Part shown: positions 19,085 through 27,468 of the stretch, in pieces
How the letters are laid out: each line of letters starts with the position of its first letter
How positions within the stretch are numbered: the first letter of the stretch is position 1
Source: Methylobacterium sp. Leaf117
Lineage (GTDB): Bacteria; Pseudomonadota; Alphaproteobacteria; Rhizobiales; Beijerinckiaceae
NCBI RefSeq assembly: GCF_001422985.1
Contig: NZ_LMNL01000037.1
Span: 163,332-227,331 of the forward strand
Length of the DNA stretch: 64,000 nucleotides
Direction of reading: 5' to 3'
The notes under the pieces: generated by a model
The model's database searches: none
The model's input: the letters and a program-made list of their open reading frames with translations, nothing else
What the model was told of the DNA's origin: nothing
Made by a program: the position numbers and the translations under genes

Positions 19085-19266
19085 ATTCCGCGCTCTGACA
19101 TCCGGCTGACCGGTTCGGACCCGTGAATCGGATGGAGCGCGCGTCGCCTCTTCTCGAGGCCAGGGCGAGGGCAGAGTCCGGTCTGCGTTTCAGAAACCCA
19201 CGCGTCCACCTGGAAGGAGAGGAGGCGCTTCGCGGGCCGGACCTGAAGCGATCAGCCCGGATCGGT

Positions 19267-19851
19267 TCAGGCCTTCAGCACGGATTCGGCGATGTCGCCG
19301 CCGCCCCGACGGGCGAGGTAGGCCGGCTGGAACAGACACATCCGCACGGCATCGCGGTACTTGCCATTGACGAAGAACTCGTCCTTCAGGATGCCCTCCG
19401 GCTGGAACCCGCAGCGCTCGTAGATCCGCACCGCGCGGGCGTTGTCCTTGTCCACGTGCAGGTAGAGCTTGTGGATGTTGAGGACGCTGAAGGCGTAGTC
19501 CATGGCGATGCGCGTGGCCCGCGGGGCATAGCCCTGGCCCTGGAAGGCCGGGTGGATGGCGATCTGGAACTCGCAGCGGCGGTGCAGGTGGTTGATCTCG
19601 ACGAGCTCGACGAGGCCGGCCGGTGCGCCCTCCGAATTGGCGATGATGAAGCGCCGTTCGGTCTGGTTGTGGATGTTGCGCTCGTAGAGCTGCGCCAGTT
19701 CGGCGAAGGACTCGTAGGCCTCCTCGAACCAGTAGCGCATGATGCTGTCGTTGTTGTTGAGCTGATGCACGAACATCAGGTCCTCGCGCTCCAGGGGGCG
19801 GAGCTTCACGGGGCCGTCCGCCGCGATGGTCCGGGCGCTGATGGCAGTCAT
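19267..19851 (-). CDS. speG: Spermidine N1-acetyltransferase-like GNAT
   Basis: It acetylates spermidine or spermine with acetyl-CoA to limit polyamine toxicity. The 194-aa protein matches the SpeG pattern along its whole length: VKLRPLEREDLMFVHQLNNN, MRYWFEE, AGLVELVEINHLHRRCEFQI, a QGQGYA acetyl-CoA loop, LNIHKLYLHVDKDN and NGKYRDAVRMCLFQ. The extra C-terminal residues are short. It is the last gene of an apaG-argE-speG run, 13 bases after argE. That places polyamine acetylation beside ornithine production. Confidence 0.85.
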   Translation of the reverse strand: MTAISARTIAADGPVKLRPLEREDLMFVHQLNNNDSIMRYWFEEAYESFAELAQLYERNIHNQTERRFIIANSEGAPAGLVELVEINHLHRRCEFQIAIHPAFQGQGYAPRATRIAMDYAFSVLNIHKLYLHVDKDNARAVRIYERCGFQPEGILKDEFFVNGKYRDAVRMCLFQPAYLARRGGGDIAESVLKA

Positions 19852-19864
19852 GGGGTCGATCCGT

Positions 19865-21037
19865 TCAGGGCGTCGCGCATTCCGCGGCGAGCCGGTCCAT
19901 GAAGGCCTCGCCGGCCCGGAGGGCCGCCAGGGTGATGTATTCGTCCGGCTGATGCGCCTGGTCGATGGAGCCGGGGCCGCAGACCACGGTGGGGATGCCG
20001 GCGGCCTGGAAGCGCCCGGCTTCCGTGGCATAGGGCACCGAGATCGTGTGGTTGCGCCCCGCCACCCGGAGCGCCAGCCGCTCGGCCACCGAGCCGGGTT
20101 CCGGCGCGAGGCCCGGCACCGCGACCTCCTCCAAGGTCTCGATGCGCCCGTAATCGCCGTAGCGATTGAGCCGGTCGCGCAGCACGGTGCGGACCTTGGC
20201 TTCGAACAGGGCCGGAATCTCGCCCATTTCGAGGTCGGGCAGGCCGCGGAACTCCCAGTGGAAGGTGCAGACCTTGGGCAGGATGTTGCGGGCGGTGCCG
20301 CCCGCGATGGTGCCCACATGCACGGTGGTGGCGGGCGGGTCGAAGCGGCCCGAAGCGTCGCCCCGGGCGATCATCGCGTCGGCGATCCGGTTCAGTTCGG
20401 AGACGAGATCGGCCGCCGCCATCACCGCATTGGCACCGAGCATCGGCTTGGCCGAGTGAGCCTCGTGCCCGTGCACGGTGGTGAGATAGGTGACGATGCT
20501 CTTGTGCGCATCCGCCACCTCGAGGTCGGTCGGTTCGCCGACGATGACCGCGCCGGGACGCGGCAGGTCGGCACCGAAGCGCGCGATGGTGTCGGTCACA
20601 CCCAGGCAGGTGGTCTCCTCGTCGTAGGACAGGAGGATGTGGATCGGGCGCTTGAGGTCGGCGGCCTGGAAGCGCGGGATCGCCGCGAGCGCCAGGGCGC
20701 AGAAGCCCTTCATGTCGACGGCGCCGCGTCCGTAGGCGCGCCCGTCCGCCACCCGCAGGGTGAAGGGGTCGGCGCTCCAGGCCTGGCCCGTCACCGGCAC
20801 CACGTCGGTATGGCCGGACAGCACGATGCCGCCATCGACCATCGGCCCGATGGTGGCGAACAGGGCCGCCTTGTCGCCGTCGGCGTTCGGGACGCGGACG
20901 AAGGGCACGCCGAGAGCGTCGAGGGCGGCCACCACGCTGTCGATCAGCGCGAGGTTCGATTTCGAACTCTCGGTGTCGAAGGCCACGAGCCGCGCCAGCC
21001 AGTCGAGGGTCTCCGGGCGCGGGCCGTCGCGCGACAT
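19865..21037 (-). CDS. argE: Acetylornithine deacetylase
   Basis: An M20 metallopeptidase releasing ornithine from N-acetylornithine. The 390-aa protein has the metal motif SGHTDVVP, YGRGAVDMKGF with the bridging Asp, SYDEETTCLG with the catalytic Glu pair, and VGEPTDLEVADAHKS. The C-terminal His ligand is near the PGSIDQAHQPDEYI segment. I start at ATG 21037 (MSRDGPRPETLDWLARL), 4 bases after the apaG stop. An upstream in-frame ATG would overlap apaG. Confidence 0.92.
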   Translation of the reverse strand: MSRDGPRPETLDWLARLVAFDTESSKSNLALIDSVVAALDALGVPFVRVPNADGDKAALFATIGPMVDGGIVLSGHTDVVPVTGQAWSADPFTLRVADGRAYGRGAVDMKGFCALALAAIPRFQAADLKRPIHILLSYDEETTCLGVTDTIARFGADLPRPGAVIVGEPTDLEVADAHKSIVTYLTTVHGHEAHSAKPMLGANAVMAAADLVSELNRIADAMIARGDASGRFDPPATTVHVGTIAGGTARNILPKVCTFHWEFRGLPDLEMGEIPALFEAKVRTVLRDRLNRYGDYGRIETLEEVAVPGLAPEPGSVAERLALRVAGRNHTISVPYATEAGRFQAAGIPTVVCGPGSIDQAHQPDEYITLAALRAGEAFMDRLAAECATP

Positions 21038-21041
21038 GACC

Positions 21042-21443
21042 TTAATGGACGCTGCGGCGGACGTGGGGGGAATCCAGGGAGAAGGCCGGAATCTCCGCCT
21101 CGAAGCTCTCGCCCGCATCGGTCGCCATGGTGTAGCTGCCGGCCATGAGGCCGTCCGGCGTGGTGAGCGGGCAGCCGCTGGTGTAGCTGAACGACTCGCC
21201 CGGCTCGAGCACCGGCTGCTTGCCGACGACGCCGGCGCCGCGCACCTCCTGGGTCTCGCCGCGCCCGTCGATGATACGCCAGTGGCGCGAGCGCAGCTGC
21301 ACCTGCTCCGAGCCGTTGTTCACGATCTCGACCGTGTAGGCGAAGAAGTAGCGGCTCTCGGCCGGCGACGATTCCTCCTCGACGAAGCGAGGCATCACGG
21401 TCACGCTAATTCCGCGCGTCTGAGCCTTGTACATCCCCGTCAT
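21042..21443 (-). CDS. apaG: Co2+/Mg2+ efflux protein ApaG
   Basis: A small soluble FnIII-like beta-sandwich protein of 133 aa linked to cobalt/magnesium homeostasis in enterics. Typical segments are YFFAYTVEIVNNGSEQVQLR, RHWRIIDGRGETQEVRGAGV and GKQPVLEPGESFSYTSGCPL. GGGAGGCA lies directly before the ATG at 21443; an internal ATG at 21434 is the alternative. It is the first gene of apaG-argE-speG. Confidence 0.93.
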   Translation of the reverse strand: MTGMYKAQTRGISVTVMPRFVEEESSPAESRYFFAYTVEIVNNGSEQVQLRSRHWRIIDGRGETQEVRGAGVVGKQPVLEPGESFSYTSGCPLTTPDGLMAGSYTMATDAGESFEAEIPAFSLDSPHVRRSVH

Positions 21444-21626
21444 TGCCTCCCTGCCCGGACCTGAACCCCGATCGCCCTGCGGTCGCGACAAGCACTGGGG
21501 GTCGTGGTACGGCCCTCGCAAATGCCCGTCAATCGTGGTGAATGCGTGCGTGGCGCATGCGTGCCCACGCACCGTCCATGCGCGCCTGTTCCAGGCGTGC
21601 CGACGCAACGTCGAGGTCCGTCCCCC

Positions 21627-22049
21627 GTGATCGAGCAGACCGTTCCGCGTCGCGCCGCCGCCGCGCCACCCGGCCGGGCGCTCCTCGCCAGCCTCGCCCT
21701 CGCGGGGCTGGCCGGTGCCTTCGCCTGGGCCGCGCCCGATCGCAACGGCTGGGCCGCCCTCGCCCTGGCGCTCGCCCTGGTTCTCGACGGATCGGCGCAG
21801 GCCACGGGGGCCTGGCTCGCCCGTCGCGGGGACGGGTTGCCCCGGATCGTCGGCCTGCCCTCCCTGGTGCTCGCCTTCGGCCCTGGGTCCGGCCTCGGCG
21901 CCGTGCTGTTCGCAGCAGCCCTCCTGGTCTGGCCGGCGGGCTTCCCGGTGCTGGCCAGCGCGCTCGCCGGGCTCATCGCCATGGGGGCCATCGCGCGCCT
22001 CGTCCTGGCCTGGATCGTGCTGCGCATCCCGTCCGAGCCGGAGGCTTAA
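21627..22049 (+). CDS. Small hydrophobic membrane protein
   Basis: A hypothetical 140-aa protein starting at GTG 21627 (VIEQTVPRRAAAAPPGR). It shows about four hydrophobic helices rich in Ala, Leu and Gly (ALLASLALAGLAGAFAWA, WAALALALALVLDG, LPSLVLAFGPGSGLGAVLFA, LASALAGLIAMGAIARLVLA). The frame is open upstream, but that part is Arg/Pro/Cys-rich. It is divergent from apaG and 97 bases before the dCTP deaminase gene. No family is recognised. Confidence 0.55.
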   Translation: MIEQTVPRRAAAAPPGRALLASLALAGLAGAFAWAAPDRNGWAALALALALVLDGSAQATGAWLARRGDGLPRIVGLPSLVLAFGPGSGLGAVLFAAALLVWPAGFPVLASALAGLIAMGAIARLVLAWIVLRIPSEPEA

Positions 22050-22146
22050 CCGGGTCTTAGGCGATCCCGCGGCATGCGTGCAGAATGCGGCGTTCCCGCC
22101 CCGGCCGACGGGGTGGTGCCCGAACGAGAGCGGGTGGTGCGAGCGG

Positions 22147-23253
22147 ATGCCGGACGCAGATCAGGACAAGACAGGCCCCGGCCCTCACGGGATCTTGGCG
22201 GCGCAGGGCATCCTGGCCCTGACGCGGTCCGGCGCGATCCGGCCCGACACGCCCTACGCGCCCGACCAGATCCAGCCCGCAAGCCTCGACCTGCGCCTCG
22301 GCGCCCGGGTGTTCCGCGTACGCACCAGCTTCCTGCCCGGCGCCCGCACGGTGGCGGCCTGCATCGAGGCCTTCGTGCTGCACGAGATGGATCTGACGCA
22401 CGGCGCCGTGCTGGAGACGGGCTGCGTCTACATCGCCGAATTGCAGGAGCACCTCGCCCTGCCGGCCGATCTCGCGGCCAGCGCCAACCCGAAGAGTTCC
22501 ACCGGCCGCATCGACGTGTTCACCCGCGTCATCACCGACCGGGGCGCCGCCTTCGACCAGGTCGAGGCCGGCTATCGCGGGCCGCTCTACGCCGAGATCT
22601 CGCCCCGGACCTTTCCGGTGAAGGTCCGCACCGGCTCGCGCCTGTCGCAGATCCGCTTCCGGCGCGGCGAGCCCCGCCTCTCCGATTCCGAACTCGCGGG
22701 CCTGCACGCGACATCACCGCTGGTCGACGCCCCGAACCCGACCTTCCAGGGCGGCATCGGCGTCTCCATCGATCTCGCGGGCTTCTCTGGCCTCGTCGGC
22801 TATCGCGCCCGGCGCCATACGGGCCTTGTCGACGTCGATGCGCCGGGAGCCCACCGGGCCGCGGATTTCTGGGAGCCGCTGCAGGCCGACGCCTCGCGGG
22901 CCCTGATCCTCGATCCGGGCCAGTTCTACATCCTGGCCTCGAAGGAGGCGGTGCAGGTGCCCCCCGACTTCGCCGCCGAGATGGTGCCGTTCGATCCCCT
23001 GGTGGGCGAGTTCCGCGTGCATTATGCGGGTTTCTTCGATCCGGGCTTCGGCTTCGCCGCCGCCGGGGGCGCCGGCGCCCGGGCCGTGCTCGAAGTGCGC
23101 TCGCGCGACGTGCCGTTCCTGCTGGAGGACGGGCAGATCGTCGGTCGCCTCGTCTACGAGCGCATGGCCGAACGCCCCGCCACCCTCTATGGCGCAGGCG
23201 CCGGCTCGAACTATCAGGCCCAGGGGCTGAAGCTCTCCAAACATTTCGCCTGA
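22147..23253 (+). CDS. dcd: 2'-deoxycytidine 5'-triphosphate deaminase (long form)
   Basis: It deaminates dCTP to dUTP for thymidylate synthesis. The 368-aa protein is the long, duplicated-dUTPase-fold form found in Rhizobiales, about twice the size of E. coli Dcd. The first half has IQPASLDLRLGARVFRV and ASANPKSSTGRIDVFTRVI, with the S-R-x-x-R-type active-site loop as NPKSSTGR. The second half repeats the fold (GQFYILASKEAVQVPPDFAAE, FFDPGFG). The start ATG at 22147 gives MPDADQDKTGPGPH. Confidence 0.85.
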   Translation: MPDADQDKTGPGPHGILAAQGILALTRSGAIRPDTPYAPDQIQPASLDLRLGARVFRVRTSFLPGARTVAACIEAFVLHEMDLTHGAVLETGCVYIAELQEHLALPADLAASANPKSSTGRIDVFTRVITDRGAAFDQVEAGYRGPLYAEISPRTFPVKVRTGSRLSQIRFRRGEPRLSDSELAGLHATSPLVDAPNPTFQGGIGVSIDLAGFSGLVGYRARRHTGLVDVDAPGAHRAADFWEPLQADASRALILDPGQFYILASKEAVQVPPDFAAEMVPFDPLVGEFRVHYAGFFDPGFGFAAAGGAGARAVLEVRSRDVPFLLEDGQIVGRLVYERMAERPATLYGAGAGSNYQAQGLKLSKHFA

Positions 23254-23298
23254 AGCGAGACCTTCGCCTCCGGCCGACTCCGGACCTGCGGAGATGCC

Positions 23299-24051
23299 AT
23301 GACCGTGTCCAACGACGACGAATTGACGGCGCTGAAGCGGATCGGGCGCATCGTCGCCGATGCGCTCGACGCGATGGGCCGGGCCATCGAGCCCGGCATG
23401 ACCACGCGCGACCTCGATGGGATCGGCCGGGCGTTCCTGGAGACGGCCGGCGCCCGGCCGGCGCCCGAGATGGTCTACGGCTTTCCCGGCGCGACCTGCA
23501 TCAGCGTCAACGAGGAGATCGCGCACGGCATCCCGGGAGAGCGCCGGATCGGTCCGGGGGACCTCGTCAACATCGACGTCTCCGCCGAGCGGGACGGCTA
23601 CTTCGCGGATACGGGCGCCTCGTTCGCCGTACCGCCGGTGACGCGGGCGGTGGAACGGCTGTGCCGCGACGGGCGCCGGGCGATGTGGGCCGGCCTGCGC
23701 CAGGTCGGTCCGGGCAAGCCGCTGGCCGAGATCGGGAACGCCGTGGGGGCCTTCGCGCGCAAGAACGGCTATACGCTGGTGCGCAACCTCGCCAGCCACG
23801 GGGTCGGCCTGTCGCTGCACGAGGCGCCGACCGAAATCGCGACTTGGCCCGACCCGTCCGAGCGCCGGATCATCCAGGAGGGCCTGGTGTTCACCGTCGA
23901 GCCCTTCCTGTCCCTCGGCGCCGACTACGCGGAGGATGGCGACGACCCCTGGACCCTCTACAGCCGACCGCAGGCCCTGACGGTTCAGTACGAGCACACC
24001 GTCGTCGCTTCCCGCAGCGGACCGCTGATCCTGACGATGCCGGGCCAATAG
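23299..24051 (+). CDS. map: Methionine aminopeptidase, type I
   Basis: It removes the initiator Met from new proteins. All dinuclear-metal ligands are present: two Asp in NIDVSAERDGYFADTG, His in LASHGVGLSLHE, Glu in VFTVEPFL and Glu in VQYEHTVV. The substrate-side segment is SVNEEIAHGIPG. At 250 aa it is a normal length and lacks an N-terminal zinc finger. It follows dcd by 45 bases. Many alphaproteobacteria carry two map genes, so this may not be the only copy. Confidence 0.93.
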   Translation: MTVSNDDELTALKRIGRIVADALDAMGRAIEPGMTTRDLDGIGRAFLETAGARPAPEMVYGFPGATCISVNEEIAHGIPGERRIGPGDLVNIDVSAERDGYFADTGASFAVPPVTRAVERLCRDGRRAMWAGLRQVGPGKPLAEIGNAVGAFARKNGYTLVRNLASHGVGLSLHEAPTEIATWPDPSERRIIQEGLVFTVEPFLSLGADYAEDGDDPWTLYSRPQALTVQYEHTVVASRSGPLILTMPGQ

Positions 24052-24127
24052 GCGCCGTCGCGAACGCAGGAAGACCGGACCTCAGGACACCATACCGGGC
24101 CGTCCCGGCCACGTCTTCCAGTCCCTT

Positions 24128-24181
24128 GTTCAGGCGAATTCTTCTGTTCAGGCGAAGTCTTCTGTTCAGGCGAAGTCTTCC
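24128..24181. repeat. 18-bp tandem repeat, 3 copies
   Basis: GTTCAGGCGAATTCTTCT, GTTCAGGCGAAGTCTTCT and GTTCAGGCGAAGTCTTCC lie in tandem between map and oxlT. Confidence 0.85.
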
Positions 24182-24414
24182 GGCCGGTGCTTCGACCGCT
24201 CTTCCGCGACCCGGATCGATCCCGGCGGCGCCGTCAACGCCGTGCGCGGACGCACGCAAACGCGCGGGCCCTGCACCGGCATGACGCCTCGGGGCTGAGC
24301 CGGAATGGAGGAAACCGCCTCAGGCGGCGACCAGGGGCATAAACGCGCTTGGCCTATCCTTTAATCCCGAAAATTCAGCACCGAATGTAGAATTATTCTG
24401 CTTGCGCGGACTTC

Positions 24415-24424
24415 TGGTATACCA
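24415..24424. promoter_or_regulatory. Candidate GntR/FCD-type operator upstream of oxlT
   Basis: TGGTATACCA is a perfect 10-bp palindrome in an AT-rich zone. It fits the TnGTATACnA pattern bound by many FCD-subfamily GntR regulators of organic-acid metabolism. No GntR gene is in the window, so the assignment is inference. Confidence 0.45.
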
Positions 24425-24555
24425 AATAATGCCAATATGCGAACCGCCAAGTGAAACGCGTGGCTGATCTCAGGCGGGCGGGGCGCAAACGAGCATTCCA
24501 ATTCGGATCCTCAGCAAAACGCTCAACGTCCCAAGCAGAACGAGGAACTCAGCTC

Positions 24556-25854
24556 ATGGCGATGTCCGCTGCCGCGCCCCCTATAGCGAAACCGTCCGCC
24601 AATCGATGGTTGCAACTCATCTTCGGCGTCGCCTGCATGGTGGCCGCCGCCAATATCCAGTACGCGTGGACTCTGTTCGTCCCCGAGATCCAGAAGACCT
24701 TCGGTTGGGATCGCGCCGCGATCCAGGTCGCCTTCACCATCTTCGTCGTGGTGCAGACCTGGCTGACTCCCATCGAGGGCTACTTCATCGACAAGTACGG
24801 CCCGAGCCGCGTGGTGATGTTCGGCGGTCTGATGACCGGCCTCGCCTGGGTGATCAACTCCTACGCCACCACGCTCACCGGCTTCTACATGGGCTCCGTG
24901 GCGGGCGGCATCGGCGTCGGCTGCGTCTACGCCACCTGCATCAACAACGCCCTCAAGTGGTTCCCGGACAAGCGCGGCCTCGCGGTCGGCCTCACGGCGG
25001 GCGGCTACGGCGCCGGCTCGGCCCTGACGATCATCCCGATCGCCAACATGATCTCGCAGGGCAGCTACGCCCAGGCCTTCTTCGTGTTCGGGCTGATCCA
25101 GGGCGGCATCATCATGCTGGCGGCCATCGGTCTGCGGGCGCCGTCCAAGGGCGAGGTCACCTTCTCGACCAAGGTGCTGCAGACCCGGCGCGACTACACC
25201 CTGCGCGAGGCCCTGCGCACGCCGGTCTTCTGGGTGATGCTGCTGATGTTCACCTGCACGGTGACGGGCGGCCTGATGGCCGTGGCCCAGCTCGGCGTCA
25301 TCGCGCAGGATCTCGGCGTGAAGGAATTCCAGGTCAACCTGTACTTCTTCGCCATGGCCGCGCTGCCCTTCGCGCTGATGCTCGACCGGATCATGAACGG
25401 CATCTCGCGGCCGCTCTTCGGCTACGTCTCCGACCGGATCGGCCGTGAGAAGACGATGTTCATCGCCTTCACCATGGAGGGCATCGGCATCGTGGCGCTG
25501 GGCTATTTCGGCACCAACCCGTGGGCTTTCGTGATCCTCTCCGGCATCGTGTTCCTGGCCTGGGGCGAAGTCTACTCGCTGTTCAGCGCCACGGCCGCCG
25601 ACACCTTCGGCTCCAAGCACATCGGCAAGATCTACGGCGTGCTCTACTGCGCCAAGGGCTTCGCCGCCCTGTTCGTACCGGTGGGCAACCTGCTGATGCA
25701 GGCCACCGGCACCTGGGCGACGGTGCTCTACACCGTGGCGATCATGGACCTCGTGGCAGCCTTCCTGGCCATCGCGGTGCTGCGGCCGATGCTCAAGCGC
25801 CACCATGCGGCGCAAGGGCAGGTCCAGCCGGCCGGCGCCCTGGCGCATGCCTGA
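24556..25854 (+). CDS. oxlT: Oxalate/formate MFS antiporter
   Basis: A 12-helix major facilitator of the inner membrane exchanging oxalate for formate and so allowing oxalate catabolism. The 432-aa protein shows NRWLQLIFGVACMVAAANIQ, the FIDKYGPSRVVMFGGL loop, the DRIGREKTMFI loop and the two-domain layout typical of OxlT. The start ATG at 24556 (MAMSAAAPPIAKPSAN) has GAGGAA nearby. No oxalyl-CoA decarboxylase or formyl-CoA transferase gene is in this window. Three strong hairpins follow the stop. Confidence 0.9.
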   Translation: MAMSAAAPPIAKPSANRWLQLIFGVACMVAAANIQYAWTLFVPEIQKTFGWDRAAIQVAFTIFVVVQTWLTPIEGYFIDKYGPSRVVMFGGLMTGLAWVINSYATTLTGFYMGSVAGGIGVGCVYATCINNALKWFPDKRGLAVGLTAGGYGAGSALTIIPIANMISQGSYAQAFFVFGLIQGGIIMLAAIGLRAPSKGEVTFSTKVLQTRRDYTLREALRTPVFWVMLLMFTCTVTGGLMAVAQLGVIAQDLGVKEFQVNLYFFAMAALPFALMLDRIMNGISRPLFGYVSDRIGREKTMFIAFTMEGIGIVALGYFGTNPWAFVILSGIVFLAWGEVYSLFSATAADTFGSKHIGKIYGVLYCAKGFAALFVPVGNLLMQATGTWATVLYTVAIMDLVAAFLAIAVLRPMLKRHHAAQGQVQPAGALAHA

Positions 25855-25858
25855 CCCA

Positions 25859-25885
25859 TCCCGCGCCCCGGTACCGGGCGCGGGA
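25859..25885 (+). terminator. Hairpin 1 after oxlT
   Basis: TCCCGCGCCC (25859-25868) pairs perfectly with GGGCGCGGGA (25876-25885) over a 7-base loop, 4 bases past the oxlT stop. There is no T-run. Confidence 0.7.
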
Positions 25886-25898
25886 CTTGCCTATCCCC

Positions 25899-25925
25899 TG
25901 CGAGCCGGATCCCCTCCGGCTCGCA
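25899..25925 (+). terminator. Hairpin 2 after oxlT
   Basis: TGCGAGCCGGA (25899-25909) pairs perfectly with TCCGGCTCGCA (25915-25925) over the 5-base loop TCCCC. It lies 13 bases after hairpin 1. Confidence 0.65.
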
Positions 25926-25937
25926 GTCGTTCGAGGC

Positions 25938-25969
25938 CGAGGTCGACCGGGGCGCCCCGGTCGACCTCG
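25938..25969. other. 32-bp perfect palindrome after oxlT (hairpin 3)
   Basis: Arms of 15 bases (CGAGGTCGACCGGGG and its complement) flank a central CG. It could be a DNA-level operator or an RNA hairpin. It lies 12 bases after hairpin 2 and 20 bases before the small membrane-protein gene. Confidence 0.65.
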
Positions 25970-25989
25970 CACCGGCAAAGGTTTCCGCG

Positions 25990-26187
25990 ATGGTCGTCTC
26001 CATCCTCCTCGCCCTGGTGAGCATTCCCTTCGCGGCCATCGTCCTGCGAACGGCGGACTTCAACCGTGACGTCTTCGCCATCCTGTATGTCTCGTCGCTC
26101 GGTCTGGTCCTGTCGGCCATCCTGCTCGTCGGCGGGTACTACCTGCTGCCGCTACCCCCGATCGTCGCCGATCCCGTTCACCGGTAG
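25990..26187 (+). CDS. Small membrane protein (65 aa), oxlT-adjacent
   Basis: The protein has two hydrophobic helices (MVVSILLALVSIPFAAIVL and FAILYVSSLGLVLSAILLVG) joined by the polar turn RTADFNRDV, with a Pro-rich end. It starts 135 bases after oxlT, behind three hairpins. It could be a small accessory subunit of the antiporter, as some MFS transporters have, but I recognise no family. Differential expression relative to oxlT is likely, given the hairpins. Confidence 0.6.
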   Translation: MVVSILLALVSIPFAAIVLRTADFNRDVFAILYVSSLGLVLSAILLVGGYYLLPLPPIVADPVHR

Positions 26188-26278
26188 ATCACCCGGCCGG
26201 ATGGCTTGGCGGCCGCGCCGCGCCAACAACGTCGCAGCCGAACGCGCCAGCCACGCTCCGGCTGCATGACCGCGTAGC

Positions 26279-26293
26279 GGTATACGATATACC
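26279..26293. promoter_or_regulatory. Inverted repeat GGTATA-CGA-TATACC
   Basis: A perfect 6-bp inverted repeat around CGA in otherwise GC-rich DNA, 52 bases before a small gene. It shares the GTATAC core with the oxlT-upstream palindrome. It may be an operator or -10 region. Confidence 0.4.
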
Positions 26294-26344
26294 AGACGCC
26301 GTTGTGCAGTGCGATAAACCCGGATCGCCATCGGGATCCGCACC

Positions 26345-26512
26345 ATGATCGCTCTGTTCGTTCTCGGCCTGTGTGCCGTCGCCATCGGGCCGATGCTGGC
26401 CCTCCTCACCGACGATGCCGCTTCGGGCTCGGTCCTCCCGGACAAAGCCTCGGCCGGCATGTTCGTCGCGCTCAACGACAACACGCTCACGGCGGCCCGA
26501 CGGGCCGCCTGA
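26345..26512 (+). CDS. Small hydrophobic-leader peptide (55 aa)
   Basis: ATG 26345 opens a 55-codon frame with a hydrophobic N-terminus (MIALFVLGLCAVAIGPMLAL) followed by the polar tail LTDDAASGSVLPDKASAGMF. That is consistent with a one-helix membrane or secreted peptide. A GGGATC motif lies 10-15 bases upstream. The protein is too short for homology judgement, and the call rests on codon pattern and signal-like start. Confidence 0.4.
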   Translation: MIALFVLGLCAVAIGPMLALLTDDAASGSVLPDKASAGMFVALNDNTLTAARRAA

Positions 26513-26520
26513 TCGCCCGG

Positions 26521-27225
26521 TCAGGGAGCCTTCGCGGTCCGGGCCGACGGGGCAGGGCGACCGGACCGGGCCGGCCTTGCAGCGGAGACCGGCGCGTCCT
26601 CGGTCGTCAGCGCGCCGTTCGCATCGTCGAGGACCGGAATCTGGTCCAGGGTGAGGAGAGGTCGGGTGGAGCGGGCCCCGCCGCGCAGTGGCTCGGCACG
26701 GCCCGGGGCCGCTTCGGACACGGCAGCCATCACGGACGCAGAACCCCTGCGCGATGGCGTCGGGGCCACCGCGACGGATGCCGTCGGCATCGCGGCCTTG
26801 ACCGGCGGGAGCGTGGGAGCGGCCGGCGTCGCTTCCGCCCGCTCCGTTTGAACCCGGTCTCCTGGCACAGGCGGCGCCCGCAGGGGCATCGCCGAGGCCG
26901 GGCGCGCGCCCGCGATCTCTGCCTCGTGCGACGCGGCCCAGACACGGGCCGGCGCCAGCGCCGCATCGTCGGCCGGGTGCGGTGCCTTCACGGTCAGAAC
27001 CAGCAGGACCGGCAGGCTGAGGACGGCCACCAGGGTCAGGCCCGCCACGGCGCCGGAGCGGATTCCGCGGAGGACCGGATGGGGTCCCGATTCGTCGAGC
27101 GGGCGCAACGGTCCGATGCGTTGATGCGAGGACCGGCGCCACCGCTTCGCCGGAACGGGGCGTCGGGGCAGACCGATCCAGGGACCGCCGACTACAGGAC
27201 CACCGACAAAAGGATCTTGGCCCAT
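26521..27225 (-). CDS. Hypothetical single-pass membrane protein
   Basis: A 234-aa protein with a basic N-terminal segment, one hydrophobic helix at about residues 58-80 (AVAGLTLVAVLSLPVLLVLT) and a long Pro/Ala-rich tail that should lie in the periplasm. The N-terminus has GGP repeats (VGGPVVGGPW). It converges with the 55-aa gene, 8 bases away. No domain is recognised. Part of the tail could be low-complexity translation, so the call is moderate. Confidence 0.55.
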   Translation of the reverse strand: MGQDPFVGGPVVGGPWIGLPRRPVPAKRWRRSSHQRIGPLRPLDESGPHPVLRGIRSGAVAGLTLVAVLSLPVLLVLTVKAPHPADDAALAPARVWAASHEAEIAGARPASAMPLRAPPVPGDRVQTERAEATPAAPTLPPVKAAMPTASVAVAPTPSRRGSASVMAAVSEAAPGRAEPLRGGARSTRPLLTLDQIPVLDDANGALTTEDAPVSAARPARSGRPAPSARTAKAP

Positions 27226-27468
27226 AACAGTTCTTGGCCCGTGGCGCGGCGTCGTGAAACCGGACGATTCCGGCTATCGCCAAGTGTTCGCTCGCGGATT
27301 TCCAGAACGCAACACTTTTCATCACGGGTGTCGGCCCGCGCCGATCGGACCGACACCCGATGAGCCAAGCCGTGCAACGCGCCGGGGATGCCGAAATCCT
27401 CCGGGCCGACGGATTCGACCGGCCCTCAGGGCTTCGGTGAACCGGAGCCGTTCCGGTCCCGTTGCCGG

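Larger units (their letters stand above)
24052..24555. other. Regulatory gap before oxlT
   Basis: These 504 bases hold an 18-bp tandem repeat (24128-24181), then an AT-rich stretch from about 24340 to 24440 that is the likely oxlT promoter region. Within it are the palindromes AGAATTATTCT (24389-24399) and TGGTATACCA (24415-24424). No gene is convincing, although the oxlT frame is open from 24451. Confidence 0.6.
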
